A DNA stretch of 64,000 nt. Origin: Triops longicaudatus (Eukaryota > Arthropoda > Branchiopoda > Notostraca > Triopsidae). The number at the start of each line of letters is the position of its first letter. Within the stretch, counting starts at the first letter, position 1. The stretch lies in contig JAGQDJ010000045.1 of NCBI GenBank assembly GCA_022885665.1, positions 806,001-870,000 on the forward strand, written 5' to 3'. Positions 36,901-49,397 of the stretch are shown one piece after another. The position numbers were made by a program, and so were the translations under genes. Under the pieces are notes generated by a model. That model searched no databases. It saw nothing but the letters and a program-made list of their open reading frames with translations, and was not told the origin of the DNA.

Positions 36901-39900
36901 TTGAAGTGGTGAGTAAAGAAACGTGAGAGTGAAAGGGAGAGGTGTCACCTTCGCAAGTTTTCCAGTCTTCGCCAAGCATGTAACCTTCAGGACAAGCGCA
37001 AAAAGCAGCTCCCATGGAATTAATGCAGGAATGCGAGCAACCGAGGACATTATTGGCGCACTCATCAATATCCTCGCAAGAATGCTTGTCTGTGCCCAGC
37101 CGGGTTCCGGGTAAATCCTCACAGCTGCACACGTAACTACCAACTGTGTTTCTGCACGTCCCTTGGCATGGTCCGTGGCCATTTCGCGAAGAACATTCAT
37201 TTTGATCTGAAAGTTTGATAAGAAAAAATATCACATTTCAATCCGCACAGGATAAGAAAATAGACAAACGTAAAAGAAAGGAAACCGAAGGTCTTCGAAG
37301 AAAGAAAATACTTGAAAAATAAAACGATTTAACGATTTTAAATTAAACGATTTGAAATAAAAAAACGAGTACCTATACAACGCTTTCCATTAGACGCTAA
37401 ACGGAATCCTATAGGACATGAGCACTGAAACCCTCCTGGCCGGTTGGTACATCCAAATTCGCATCCTCCATTTTCCACGGCACATTCATCAATATCTGTT
37501 CCACGATACAAACAATTCTTGGCGCTGTACACGACGTAAATGATAATGAAGTGTATATTACCTATGCAAGATTTCTTATCGGAGTGTAAGCGAAATCCGC
37601 GAAAACACGCACACTCGTAGTCCAATTCGCCACTTTGGCGACAAACATGCTCGCAATCACCCCGATCTGGCCCACAACTGGACACGAAACTTGCTTCACT
37701 GCTCCGGACTGTTCCGTTGCTTTTGACATCAACATCGACATCACCTTTCAAGACAGAAGACAGGAGAAATTAAAGAAAAATGTCAACAATACCATACCAT
37801 AAGCACAGTAGTGGATACTAGAACACAGGAAACCACAGACAAAAAGAACACACGCGAAGTGGAACCAGCATTGGAAAAAAAAAAAAGAATTAAAGGGTCG
37901 TAAATAAATACAGCTCCACAGCCATATCCAAACATGAAAATATGAAGAGAGGAGAAAGGGAATTTATGACGGGCTGGGTCCACAAAAAAGTTTTAGTAGC
38001 CCTGTAATCAAGCTTCAGAGCTTGGGCAATAAGTTTATGAACCAAAACTATGGTCATGCTAATGACTTTATCTCGTACCTTATTAGGACCCTAGAATTGC
38101 TGAATGAGCGGCCCGCAGTTCTGAGTTATGACATTACTACTAACTCCACAGCTGTCTCATTACCAGCCCTTTAATACAGAACTTTGTAGACTAACTAACT
38201 CAAAGTCACTTTGAAAGTCGGCACAATTTCCGATGCCCCACTCTTTTTGTTTTATTATTAACCTGACTCGTCTAGCGGGCGTTTTGCTTGTTGTTGTGCC
38301 CCGCTAATATTTGTCTTTACTGAAGTTAAACAAATAAAATTTCTTCAGTAAAGCGATTTGCAGTGCTAAAATAGGTATAACAAATTTATCACTATAAAAC
38401 AGCAGTAAAAAGTTCATACCTTACTCAACAGAGCATACATTTTATTTTTTTAGGAGATGAAAATATGAGGTAGAGTTCCTCATACTGGCAGTTTGATTTA
38501 GACAAAGAATTATATTTTACGTAATACAGCAAGTTTGGGATGCAAAAGAGCGTACAAAACTTCAATCACTTACAAGTCAAGTGCAACCCTTATTCAGAAG
38601 GAATTCTTTGTGAAATATCTGTTTTTATTTATTGGTTAAGAAATGTCCGATTCAGTATTTAAATTGACTAGTCCGTCCCCTTTTTCACCTCATATGCCTT
38701 GATGCGGCCCGCAGACACCTTATATGGCTTTAAATGGCCCGTGAAGAGGGAAAGGTTGCCGACCCCTGATTTGCAAGTATTGCTTGTAAGATCAGTCTAA
38801 AAGAACGCAAATAATACTGCAATGGAAGGTACTCCATAAAGAAGAGTCGAACAGATTAAATCGTTGTCATTTCCCATCACAGGCTCCATTACTCTCAAGG
38901 CTACGTGAGATTAGGCATACTTGGATTTGGATGGAGTCAAATGAGGTAAAATCTCTACGCTAGAGGCGCTTGAAACCAAAATAGGCTAACTGAACTACTT
39001 TAGATGGTAGTAGTAATCTGCGACGAAATTGAACCCTCTTCCTGCAAAAATATGATCGTGTGCTTTTGTTAGACTCGTAAGATTCGTATTGATCTCACCA
39101 GCGTAGGCCAAAGCCTATTGCTGGGTCTACAAAGCTAAAATATTTCTACTAAAGGTACCTAATGCAAAAGTTGTATTTCAACATATATTGGGACTCGAAA
39201 AAAGACGACGGAAAGGTACAGAATTGACAACTAAATTATTGGTGCCGTCTAGTTTAAATTGAACAAAAGGTGTTAATTTTAATGCAAACGAAGTCGTCAA
39301 CACAAGATACCCAATTTCCGAATGTTTTGTGGCTCCGACACACCCGCGATTCGCATGACTAACGTTAGCTATTTAATTCGATGCGGAAATATTTTTGACT
39401 CAAACAGGCTAAAATAAACTAATTTGAAAAAGATATAAAGGGATATTGCGTTACGGTACAAACCTTTGCTCATCAAAATTAAAAGAGAACTTGTCCTTCG
39501 CCTTGTTCGAACTAATATAACGTAACTTCCTGTCATTTTCAGAGAAAAAGAGTAATCCAAATGCGAGAAAACACGTCATGGTGACCAAAACATGGCGCCG
39601 GTCGAGTTTTGCAAACAGTTTCGACAATCGGTCGATTCTGCGTTTGGTACCGTCGCCCTACAACAATTAAATGACTTTGGCCCCGCAACAAACATCAAGA
39701 CGAAGTTCGATGGTTTACATATTCACACGCCAGCCGATAAAAATTGAGAACGTGTTTCAGTTCAAAAATGGCGACTTACCTATTCGATAACAAACAAATA
39801 GTTGGGTCTGCTATTAGCATTTAGCTCATGAAACTATAAAAAATTTATGGAAAAAAACACACCGTCTATAACAGAACTTCAAATTTGTCAAAACACCCTT

Positions 39901-42900
39901 TTTCGACCTTCGAATGCCAACCATAACGGCGTTTTTTTTCCCCGTGAGTGATGTGTTTTTGTGATATCTGTACCTCTACTTACGAGCGTTGCTATCTCGT
40001 CTTACATTAGGCTCATAAACAGATTAAGCTGCACTTCTGACAGGCAAATTACAACTGATCACCTACTGTTACGTATTAGCATACCCTACAAGTATTTGAC
40101 ATAATAGTCCTAATGAAAAAAATATATATATTTACAATCCAATTTGTCAACTCGACTTGTGATTTTCTCCCGGTCCCAGCTAATTCAGCGCAGAGCCTAT
40201 TGCAAGTAGAAAAGGACGCTTTCACATTTTGCGCATAGACAGATAGCTTTCCTTTCTTGTTTCCGAAAGAAGTGTTTTATTTTCTTTTATATTTTAAGCC
40301 CTTTAAGCTACGAAGGCTGTGTAAAAGAAATAAAAGACTATGAACCAGAAGCGAAACGGAGTCGAAAAAAGGTCGCGTTTAAAAGGTTCAGGGATCAAGC
40401 TTAAAGACATCACTTGCTATATTAATTAGCTTATCGGTGTTAATGGGAATCCAAAGGAAAATATACAAGGAAAGTCGGTATCTCTTTGGGCGTTCAACTT
40501 TTTTTCAGCTTAAGTTAAAGGAAAGTGAGACCGAAGAAAAGTTGCAATAGCGTACCCTTGTTATAGAGCTGTCAAGAAACAATCATTTGTCTTGGACTGT
40601 CAGTTTTAGCTTCTTTTTTTTCTGTCCTCGACTGTTTTTTCTCTACGGAGCATTTTAGGCTCGGGGTGTCTAGCTGAGTGAGCTAATGAAGCTTTGTGTG
40701 TTATGTTTTTGCCCCTTCCTCTTCCTAAGGAGCCTACTTTACATATATCCCTTTTAACATCCTCCTTATCCTTAAACCCAATTTATGTCCATAGAAGGCA
40801 AAGTGCACCACGCCTTGGACACATTTCTCCAAAGAAGACGAAGACTTAACAAGAAGATTTGGACTTTGTTGTTCACCTATAATAAAAGACGTCCTTAATC
40901 GAGGAATAAACTACATCTCGTGGAAACTTTTAACTACCTATGCTGCGCAACCCTTCTATTTTACTGGAAAAAAGGGACACAACTTTAAAAGTACCTGGGA
41001 CACGACTTTCATGGCTTTCATGCCTACTTTTATGTTAGGGGAATCGACGTAAAGCTGTGAAGTTGATTTAAAGCAAAGGCAAGATTAAAGGCATCAGTTG
41101 GTTTATTCTTAGAATTTACCAATAGGAGTGCAGAAAGGTGTGTCGCCAATCCAGTTTTTCTGCGAGCAATAAAGTCGATCATGGGACGCTGTGGCCAACT
41201 CAAAACCGGGTTTGCACTCGTAAATCACTTCCATGAAGAGATTATAAGGCAGGGACGCGCTCCGCGACCTGCAACATTTCAAGCGTACAAGAATAAAGTT
41301 CTGGTGAGTGCCAAAAATCGTCGTTTTGCAAAGCAAAAGTGGCAAGCAAACGCTTAAAAATAGAATAAAGATGCGAAATGCAGGCCTTCAATTTTGTTGC
41401 TTGCTTACCTAGAAAGTCATCATAGGGTACTTTCTTTGCTGTAACACATGTCAAATATCAAGGCGTCGCTTTTATTAATGTTACACACAAAGCAAATAAA
41501 TCTGGCCCTTTTATTAAAGAAAATATAAGAAAACCCAGCTGGTAGATAAGTTTATTTTTCCGGTTTGGTTGCAGTAAGAACACGAGAAGACGTGCGAATG
41601 GATGTGTGCCATTTTGCGAGCGTTTAGGCTCCAGAACGGAATGTTTGCTGGTGCACATTTTCAGAAAACTTGCGACTTTAATCATGCCTGTCACTAAATA
41701 GGTTAAAATTGTATAGCGTTAATAGCAAATTCCTCCGTTGTCAGCTATTGTAACACGAGTTAGAAAGGCAAACAAGTCTTAAGCACAACGCTATTTCACT
41801 ATTCATTGTTGCACGTCAAGCAACATTTGAGCTAACATAGAAAAGGCTAGCGACGTAAGTTTGACAAAAAATGTTCCCGCTTTTGGAGCGCTCGTCGCTT
41901 TTACAAGCTAAATTCGTCTGCGCACCAAACTACTGAAGTTTACTTATTTATATCTTTAGTACTAATTTGGCGAAGCGGTTTGTACTGGGACGTCATAATG
42001 ATTGTTTAACGCTTGCCAATGTTAAAAGAAAAGTAAAAAGCACGAGTGCTACTTTTATAAGTATTTTTTTTTTTTTTTGCATTTTGGAAGGCGTACAAAT
42101 CTTGAAGTTCTGTGAACTTTCTTTCAATAAAATAAGCTTTAAAAGAAAAGAAAAACTATATTACCCCTTCTGTAATCGGTTAACAGCTTGCAAGATCTCG
42201 CTCTTGTGCACATGTCATTTGTATAACAAGTGTGAAATGCAAACTTTCTCGTTGAGCAAGGAAAGCGTAAAATTGCATTACCTGCCATATTTGGAGACAA
42301 TGGCGTTAGCAACATCAGGCACAGCTTCTCGAGTTAACGTGCATGAGACATCCAATAGAGCGTAATCCACTGGGTACAAGGGTCGTTCTTGAATGCTATT
42401 CTCCTGATCAGGCTCTTCAGTGTCTTCCTCTTCTTCTTGTCTATCACTATCTTCATTATCGCGGATGATGGGCACATTCATTGCGTGATAGTTAGGTAAA
42501 ATTTCATTGCTAATGTCGTCTTCCAAGTCTTCAAACCTCCTCGACTGGTTTCCAACTAAGCGGTGAAGATTTGGTGACGCATCGGCGGTTGATCCTTCTT
42601 CGTCCTCATGCTTTTCTTTCTGCATATCCAATGGCACTTGTTCGTCTACAGTTTCCGGCTCTTCAAGGCGATTTACGGGCTTTTTAGCAACATCTGAATG
42701 ATCAGAATCTTCTAAAGTCTTTACTGGCAATTCTTCAGTGTCTACAGCATATTCAGTCTTTGGTGCTTCAGACGACGGTGTATTGACATCACCACTGTCC
42801 TCTTCGTCTTCGTGAACTATGTTCGGGATTTCAGGTGAAGAAGACTTAATAGCATTGTCGTTCTCCTCCGTTACAGAATTGTTATTCCTGTTATTTTTAC

Positions 42901-45457
42901 GAAGATTTAGGTGTGAATCTTTCTCCTTCGTACGGGAAGATTCTGCTTCCTCTTCTTCATCAGGGTTTTCTTCTTCTTCATTAGCTCCATCTTCTTCTCC
43001 TTCACTTGGCTCTCCTTCATCTTCCTCCCCTTCCTCTTCACCTCCTTCTTCAAGTCTCTCTTCTTCTTCATCATAGTTCTCCTCTTCATTTACCTCTTCT
43101 TCGTTGTCGTCCTCTTCTCCGCCATCTTCTTCCTCCTCTTCGCCCTCTTCGCCCTCTTCACCATATTCATCCAAGACATTGTTTGATCTGATTTCACCTT
43201 TAGTCTTCAACTGACGCAACAACTCTGAGACGTTCTTTTTCTTGCCCTTTGACCCCGATGGACCCCGTTTTGCAGCAACACTAGTATCACTGAACCGTTC
43301 TTCAAGAATCTTTCCAGTTGCCGCACGCGTCTCCCACCTGGAAGAAAGAGCGCAAGTTAGAAAATAATTTCCCTGACGTACCTCTTCACTCATTTGTACC
43401 TAGAGCGTCTACAGATATGTCACGAGGATCTTTCGCTAAGTCCTTTTCTCACAAACCTCCTTTAATTTCTTCGCTACCCTCCCCTCCCTCATTTTCAAGC
43501 TGAAGAAAAGTCACGCACGTTCCACAGAAGTTTAAAATTAGCCCAGTGTACTGCCGCTAACCATTAATGAGAGGCATACGACACACAACAACGATCACAA
43601 CCTAACTATACATAACTTGAACCTTACTTAACTTATCAGAACCAAACGAAAACAAACAAACGTAACCCAGCTTACCCTACCTTATATACGCAAACACCGC
43701 CACGCGTTTGGTTGGCTTTAAACCGTTTGAAAGTAAGTAAAGTTCTCTAAAGTGAGTTATCCATTTTGCCCAAAGCTGCAAATATCACGTTAAATGCACT
43801 TTTCACTCTCTGAATGAGTTTGTAAGCAAAAGGAAACCCATTTGGGGACGGGCGTCCGCATAGAAGCAACAGAAACAATTGAATCATCAGGAGTCTTAAG
43901 TCTACGATGGATGTGAGATTGGAAAAAAGCGATCAAAATATTGCGGAAAGTAAATTTTTTAGATTAATTTAATTACAAAAATTGATTTTTTAAACTCTCG
44001 AAACCCTTGATATTAGAAAAGAAAAAAAAAATATGACTGAGGTCAAAGCCGTACCCAGAAATTTGAGGACGGGGCTTAGTGGCTCTTTCTTTTGTATAAA
44101 AACTTTTTTAACACTTGAGGTTTCTATTATCTTCCCACCGTTAAGTTAGAATTTGGGGGTAACATCGCAACCCTGACCACCAAGGTAAAAGGATGGTTGG
44201 GGTGCACAATTGAGAAATACCTCGGATTTATCGGAAATTTTATGTCCCCGCTTTTGCCTTTGACCTTATTTAATCTTAATTCTTTTTTTGGTTCCTGAAG
44301 AAACTTTTTCTCCTTTTCATTTATCGTACTTCTAAAGATTTCCTTTCGAATCCAGGTAAAAACAGAGCATTTGTCTTTTCTAAGTCAGCTATTCAGATGT
44401 CGATCATATAGACTAAAGACGTTCGGTTTTAACGAAGTTTAAAGTAAGAATGCAAAAAACAAGTGATTTTCATGATTAACAATAAATTCATCAAGCAAAG
44501 CTTACAGAGCGCAGGAACCCAATCAAAGCTTCAAAATCCCTGCAATATTCAAGCTTCCTTGTCGCACGAAAGACGAAGGTTCGATTTTTTCCAGTACAGT
44601 TTAGTTTGATTTTATAGACGAGCCACGTCTATAAAATTGCTTACTCCAATTAAGTATTTCTAACAATGTGTAAGCTTGTCTTTTTAGTTATGGAAATTCG
44701 TTGGGCTTCTCTGCCCTCCTTTGTGACGAACTAGGAAGAACGTAAGTTCTCCATTAAGGTAAAACGAATTAGCAACTTACGTGAAGAGCGATCGATGATG
44801 AATTGCATCCAACTCGTCGGATTTTGCTTCTGCCTCTTCATTAGTATTCACTACGTGCGATAACTGTCGTACCCGGGCGTACATGTTATCACCGCTCGCC
44901 AATTTAGGGGCACGGAACAAACGCGCATTTTGGGCCAATTCAGGCTTGGTTTCCATATATGTTACACCTGTAGCCAAAAATCAGATCCAAAAAAAATTCG
45001 TTAGAAAAAGTTTGCCTAAAACGGCGTACACATCTTGTATACCCCCCCTGCTCATATTACGCTCTGACACGTGCAGAAATTATTCATTTCAATTTTAATT
45101 TAACAACCCCATTGCACATAAACCCCCCAGCTTGGCTTTTCATGCCCACGATACTCCAGTTTGCGCACAGTAGATCTGGCTTCTTGTTCATACTCCTTGT
45201 TTTTTTATTTTTGCATTTACAAAACGACCCGACCAAAAGTGTCTTGCCCAGACCTTGTTCGACTCGCATAACTGAATATCCTTAATATTTCACCGAGCAA
45301 GGATTACTGCCTGTCTTTCTCTACAAGTTGTTACTCAGCAGGGCCAAGCCACTACCCTTACATGATTCACTTTCAGATGGGTCACGTAACCACTTTGTAC
45401 CCAAAAGGTTAGTCTCCAAGTTCCGTTGTCTGTATTACAATTAATTCACTCCGCGTC

Positions 45458-45500
<43 letters not shown>

Positions 45501-48500
45501 TACTTTAGAATGAAACTTGAATGGCTTTTTTATACGTTCGTTTTAAAATATTCGTTTTAATGAACATTTTGGCGCATTTTCAGCCATGCGAGTGATTTTG
45601 AACGTAGAAGACTTCAATAATGAAAAAAGAAGCGAAAGAACAAAATAATTGGAATAACATGCCAAGTTGTCATAAAGGTCAGATTTTGCGATTTACACGG
45701 TTGTCATTAGCCAGGGTGCCCTTACTAATTAGCTGTAGGTTTAAAATCTTCCTGGATGGGGAATCTGCGGTTGCAAATGGCATGTATAGGGATTGGGAAA
45801 ACACGCCCTTCCCCCCACCATCCAAGCTAATCAAATCTTCCGATCTTTGAAGAGGGTTATAACACGCAATGATCCAACAATGATCCATACAGATAGAGTG
45901 CGACTAGGACAATTAACTCTAGGCGTGGAGGATGGCTTTTAAATTTATGAGTCAGATCACAAACCTTGATTCTATTCTTCCTTTCTTTACTATGGCCTCT
46001 TTGTGTTATTGTGACTTGGCACGATAAGTGTATTAAACAAACAAGCCAAACCTTACAATCCCATAAATAAAAAGCGCTTAAAATCTTCGCCTTTTTAGTT
46101 CCTTGTTTTTTTTCTATAGCATTAAAAAAAAGACCAAAGCGAAGAGAAATTAATAGCCAGTGTTGAGAAACAAGACTACAAACCGAAAAGAATCCGGATT
46201 TTGGGGGGGGGGGGGTGCTAACGACTTTCCTTGAGAGGTCGTAAAAAATAAAAATCTTTTACAATAGTTTTACCAGAAGGAACCCCCTCTTTTCTTACGA
46301 ATGAATCACTACAAGATCTTGTAAGATGTTGTTCATCTTCTTCTGTAAAAAAATGTTCATAAAGGTTATACAAGAAATGACTTATCAGTTCATAAAGCCA
46401 CCCACCCATTTATGAAAACCTACGGCGTTGTTTAATATAACTGAAGTGTTATTGATGGTAGCTTTCAGTTTTTTATTTTTTTTATTTTTAACGTAAACAG
46501 CCACTTTGCGAGTAAAGTCGGTAAGTAAAAAATTCTCGGTGCTAACCAGTTACGGTTAATGCTTTTTCATTTTTTAATTTCGCCTTCCAGCGTGATCTAT
46601 ATTCATTGCCGTACGGTTTTCATTTGTCCGATTGTATATGTTACTATTAGTGATAACTAATACACTCGATTTACCATAGTTTAAGCTCTCATACGCCTCA
46701 CTCACGCGCACTATAGTAACATCCTTACAGAATCTCACATATACAGGTACGTTTTGTTTTATTTACCGCTGTACTTCGAGCACACCGTGAGCGCGGTAAT
46801 CGGTAGCGTTAAAGGTTAGCGAGTAAAATTTTGCGTACGATTAAGCGTAGAAAAATTAGAAAACTAAGCTCACACAGAAGGATTTAAATTATATTTTGTT
46901 CAAAGATTAACTTAACTTCAGCTCAAAACTTTGCTAGATTTGGAAAGAGTAAACCGTTCGAATATTTTGTCCGAAACCCTACTTCAAATCGCGGGAAAAA
47001 TTTTTCCAGCAAAGCTAAACAACGTTCCGTTGTGCTCTTTGACAAATTACTGGAAAATATGTACACTTCAATGAATTAATTTGAACATGTTAGAGGACGG
47101 CTTGTGGACCAACCCTTATATTACACGAATATCTCCTGAATACTGTTTAGAGTTGTTTCGCATATTCGCAGACAAACTTTTAACTTAAATAGAAATACGA
47201 ATCAGGCTAGGACTTCCTAGAGCAAAGAACGACAACGACACGCATACAATATATTGGCAGATTTCAGATGACTATACATTTTTTTTTTCTCTCCTTATGT
47301 ATTTACTCAGAAAATGGTATGATACGAAACGCCTTTCTTCCCATTCAAAGTTTTAAAACAGCAAAATCTTGCCTGAACGCACGCAAAAAAAAAAAAATCT
47401 TTTTTTAACGAGAAAAACTATGAAGAAGCGCCCTTTTGCAAATACAAGTAATTTTACCGGGGTAATTTAATTTAATTTCTATACGGGGTAGATCAAATTC
47501 TTAAGAAAATTAAAAAAGAGACGAAACATCCATATCAACCACATGTTGGTTTTCTCCCCAGAGTTCGGTGCCTTCTACACTGATAGTTAGCGCAGTAACA
47601 ATCAATTTTAGTCGACCCTTCGTTCCCTCAAAATTGAAAATGTCCCACTGCCTACGAGGCTCTATAGCTTCGTCAACTTCCTTTTTTTTCGCTTCGAATT
47701 TGCAAAAACCAGCACTAACGCTGCCGCTGTAGTTTCAAGTCCTTCCGGGAAACGCCGTAATTTCAAAATAATTTTAAAGTCGGTAACGGTAATATTTCCC
47801 GCTAGAGAAGTAAGAATGTGTTGGACCGGCGTAGCTATATGTAGGCATTTGTGAATATTTCGAGGAAGTTTTTTTAGACGTTTATAAGTTTCAATCGACA
47901 GAAGGAAACGAACAACAGCAACAAATCCCAGGGTTATTTAGCAGAGGCGCTAGTAGAGAAGCAACTATAGCTGGAGATCTATTTACACTTGATTAGTCAT
48001 GAACGAGACCAAACAAGTACAGTACAGTGCTTCAAAAAATCGTCCCAAAAAATCTTCCCTACAACTAATGCCACGGCAGTTGCGAGACTGTGCCCCATTG
48101 CAAGCGCTGAAACGCTTGTGGAACGCTTTTTGACACACGGCCATGATTGAACTATAGGTGGCGTGTCGTTTGCATAGAACGGGATTGGTTTGGATCGATT
48201 TTTAAGAAAAATAAAGTGCTAAAATACTGTACATAGTACAACATAGCGGAGGTAATTATATTCCATGAATCTACATATTTAGAATCAAAAGAGAAAAAAA
48301 GTTTATGGGAAATTTTTAAAAGGAGAGTGGAGGAAAATTACTTGCAATTCAATGAACGGTGGAACAGTTCACGTGTGCCACGTGTAAGGAAAGACAGACT
48401 TCCTGACGTGGTAGCTTGACTGGCAAAACTGGCAAGGGAGTTTAACACTCTCCTTGAATAAGACTATATCACTCTCGGTAGTGCTTTACGCTATGACAAG

Positions 48501-49397
48501 TTTAATAAACGGAACAACTAGAATCATCAGGTGTTAAATAGACGCATGGATTTTCTTGGCAACTTGTAGGATCCAAACAAATACAATCATCGCTCTGGGA
48601 AACGCATAGCCTGCACTTACATGCTAGGTAAGACATAAACTACCCCGTGACGATTTGCAGCGATTAATTATTTTTAAGCACAACACAGTTATGAAGAATG
48701 ATATACCTGTACACACCTACGGTAAGCCTGCCTAATCTACAAAATAAAAACAGTATTTGTATGAACTTAACTAAAATAACGCGAGAAATCTAACACCAGG
48801 TCTTCTGTTTTTCGCGAATCAAGTCAGCAATTTTGTTTCTCGTAATAGTTGAATCATTATAAAAAATGGGGCGACCCACACCAAATCGTAACATAAGATC
48901 CACCATGTCATATAGGAACACTTCATTTAAAAAGTGGCACCGGAGTTGACTTAGGTGATAAAAAATGTCAGTTGGATTATTTACCCTAGTAGACTGATAA
49001 CTCGAGTCTTTTTCTTAAGACGTTTCTTTTACTAACAATACTTTCAGTTGGGGGGCACTCGGGGCGTAGCAGTAGAACGAAATATTTTTGTCTAATGGTT
49101 TTACGATTAGCACACTCCATGCGTCCGCCATCTCGAAAAGCGACGCCGCCGAATATAAAGTTATGTGTGTGTTCTTTTTGTCAGGCTTCTTGTTGTTATG
49201 TTTACCTTCTGGATTGCAACGTGGTGGTGGATGGCTCCATCGTTTGGGTCCGGTTAGACACAAGGCCATGTCTTTTCCTACGAGCTGGAATCCTGGATTG
49301 CATTGGAACCGCACCAATTGCTGATTATGCGACAGTTGCATTTGCCCATGTTGCGGCGCCAAGGGTACCGGACATGGCGACGCCAACACATGACAGC
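26040..49397 (-). CDS. Giant secreted Sushi/EGF/HYR/GCC2 extracellular matrix protein (5' end missing)
   Basis: At least 28 coding exons, about 1,884 residues, almost all introns in phase 1, as in shuffled extracellular modules. Minus-strand exons: 49206-49397 (Sushi), 44781-44967 (linker), 42282-43337 (acidic), 41120-41268 (Sushi end); EGF exons 37562-37744, 37373-37495, 36949-37206, 36602-36766, 35589-35711, 35267-35518, 35044-35163, 34875-34991, 34694-34807, 34185-34298, 33966-34079, 33622-33855, 33445-33550, 33198-33340; 31913-32512 and 31608-31805 (Sushi); HYR pairs 29434-29548 with 27849-27985 and 27612-27751 with 27442-27544; 26968-27186 (Sushi), 26792-26863, 26635-26722 and 26040-26274 (GCC2/GCC3, basic C-terminus). 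There are 17 EGF domains; 16 start D(I/V/L/Q)(D/N)EC, the calcium-binding form. No membrane segment was seen, so it is probably secreted. The Sushi-Sushi-HYR-HYR-Sushi-GCC2 block has, from memory, the same order as in SVEP1/polydom, but vWA and pentraxin domains were not found. A signal-peptide exon upstream was not identified. Confidence 0.8.
33873..33903 (+). repeat. Poly-A tract (31 bases)
   Basis: An uninterrupted A run in an intron of the EGF-repeat gene, directly next to the acceptor side of exon 33622-33855. Read on the coding strand it is a long polypyrimidine (T) run shortly before the splice acceptor. Confidence 0.8.
37745..41119. other. Large intron of the EGF/Sushi/HYR gene
   Basis: This 3.4-kb intron separates the second Sushi domain from the EGF array. 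It contains the hAT-like end at 38700-38768 and a hairpin TTTACTGAAG / CTTCAGTAAA near 38315-38352. No exon was recognised. Confidence 0.5.
38700..38768. mobile_element. hAT-like terminal sequence (partial element)
   Basis: In reverse complement this begins CAGGGGTCGGCAACCTTT and continues through GGGCCAT and GCGGGCCGCA words. CAGGGGTCGGCAACC is a widespread hAT-type terminus in animal genomes. A second GCGGCCCGCAG word at about 38108 suggests the other part of the element, but the opposite terminus and a target duplication were not found. Confidence 0.5.
45459..45496 (+). repeat. Poly-A tract (38 bases)
   Basis: An uninterrupted A run in the intron between the first Sushi exon and the linker exon of the large matrix gene, followed by TATATA. 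It may mark the tail of a retroposed copy, but no element body was recognised. Confidence 0.8.
48502..48623 (-). CDS. Candidate Cys-rich terminal exon
   Basis: On the minus strand, the acceptor CTTACCTAG is followed by 39 codons and a TAA stop. Eight of the residues are cysteine (CKCRLC, CIC, then three single Cys). The acceptor phase (two leading bases) fits the phase-1 donor of the Sushi exon 49206-49397, so the two could splice to give a short secreted form ending here instead of the long matrix protein. Alternatively it is the last exon of a separate small gene, or a chance open frame. I do not recognise the cysteine spacing. No polyadenylation signal was found close by. Confidence 0.35.

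Larger units (their letters stand above)
44968..49205. other. 4.2-kb intron of the Sushi/EGF/HYR gene
   Basis: No exon of the main transcript was recognised here. It contains the poly-A tract at 45459-45496 and the Cys-rich candidate exon at 48502-48623. Open frames at 45620-45850 and 46218-46409 have no supporting features. Confidence 0.45.

Noticed and set aside
42819..43191. Ser- and Leu-rich plus-strand frames opposite the acidic exon
   Set aside because: They are antisense readings of GAA/GAG-rich codons. The minus-strand exon fits its neighbours in phase.
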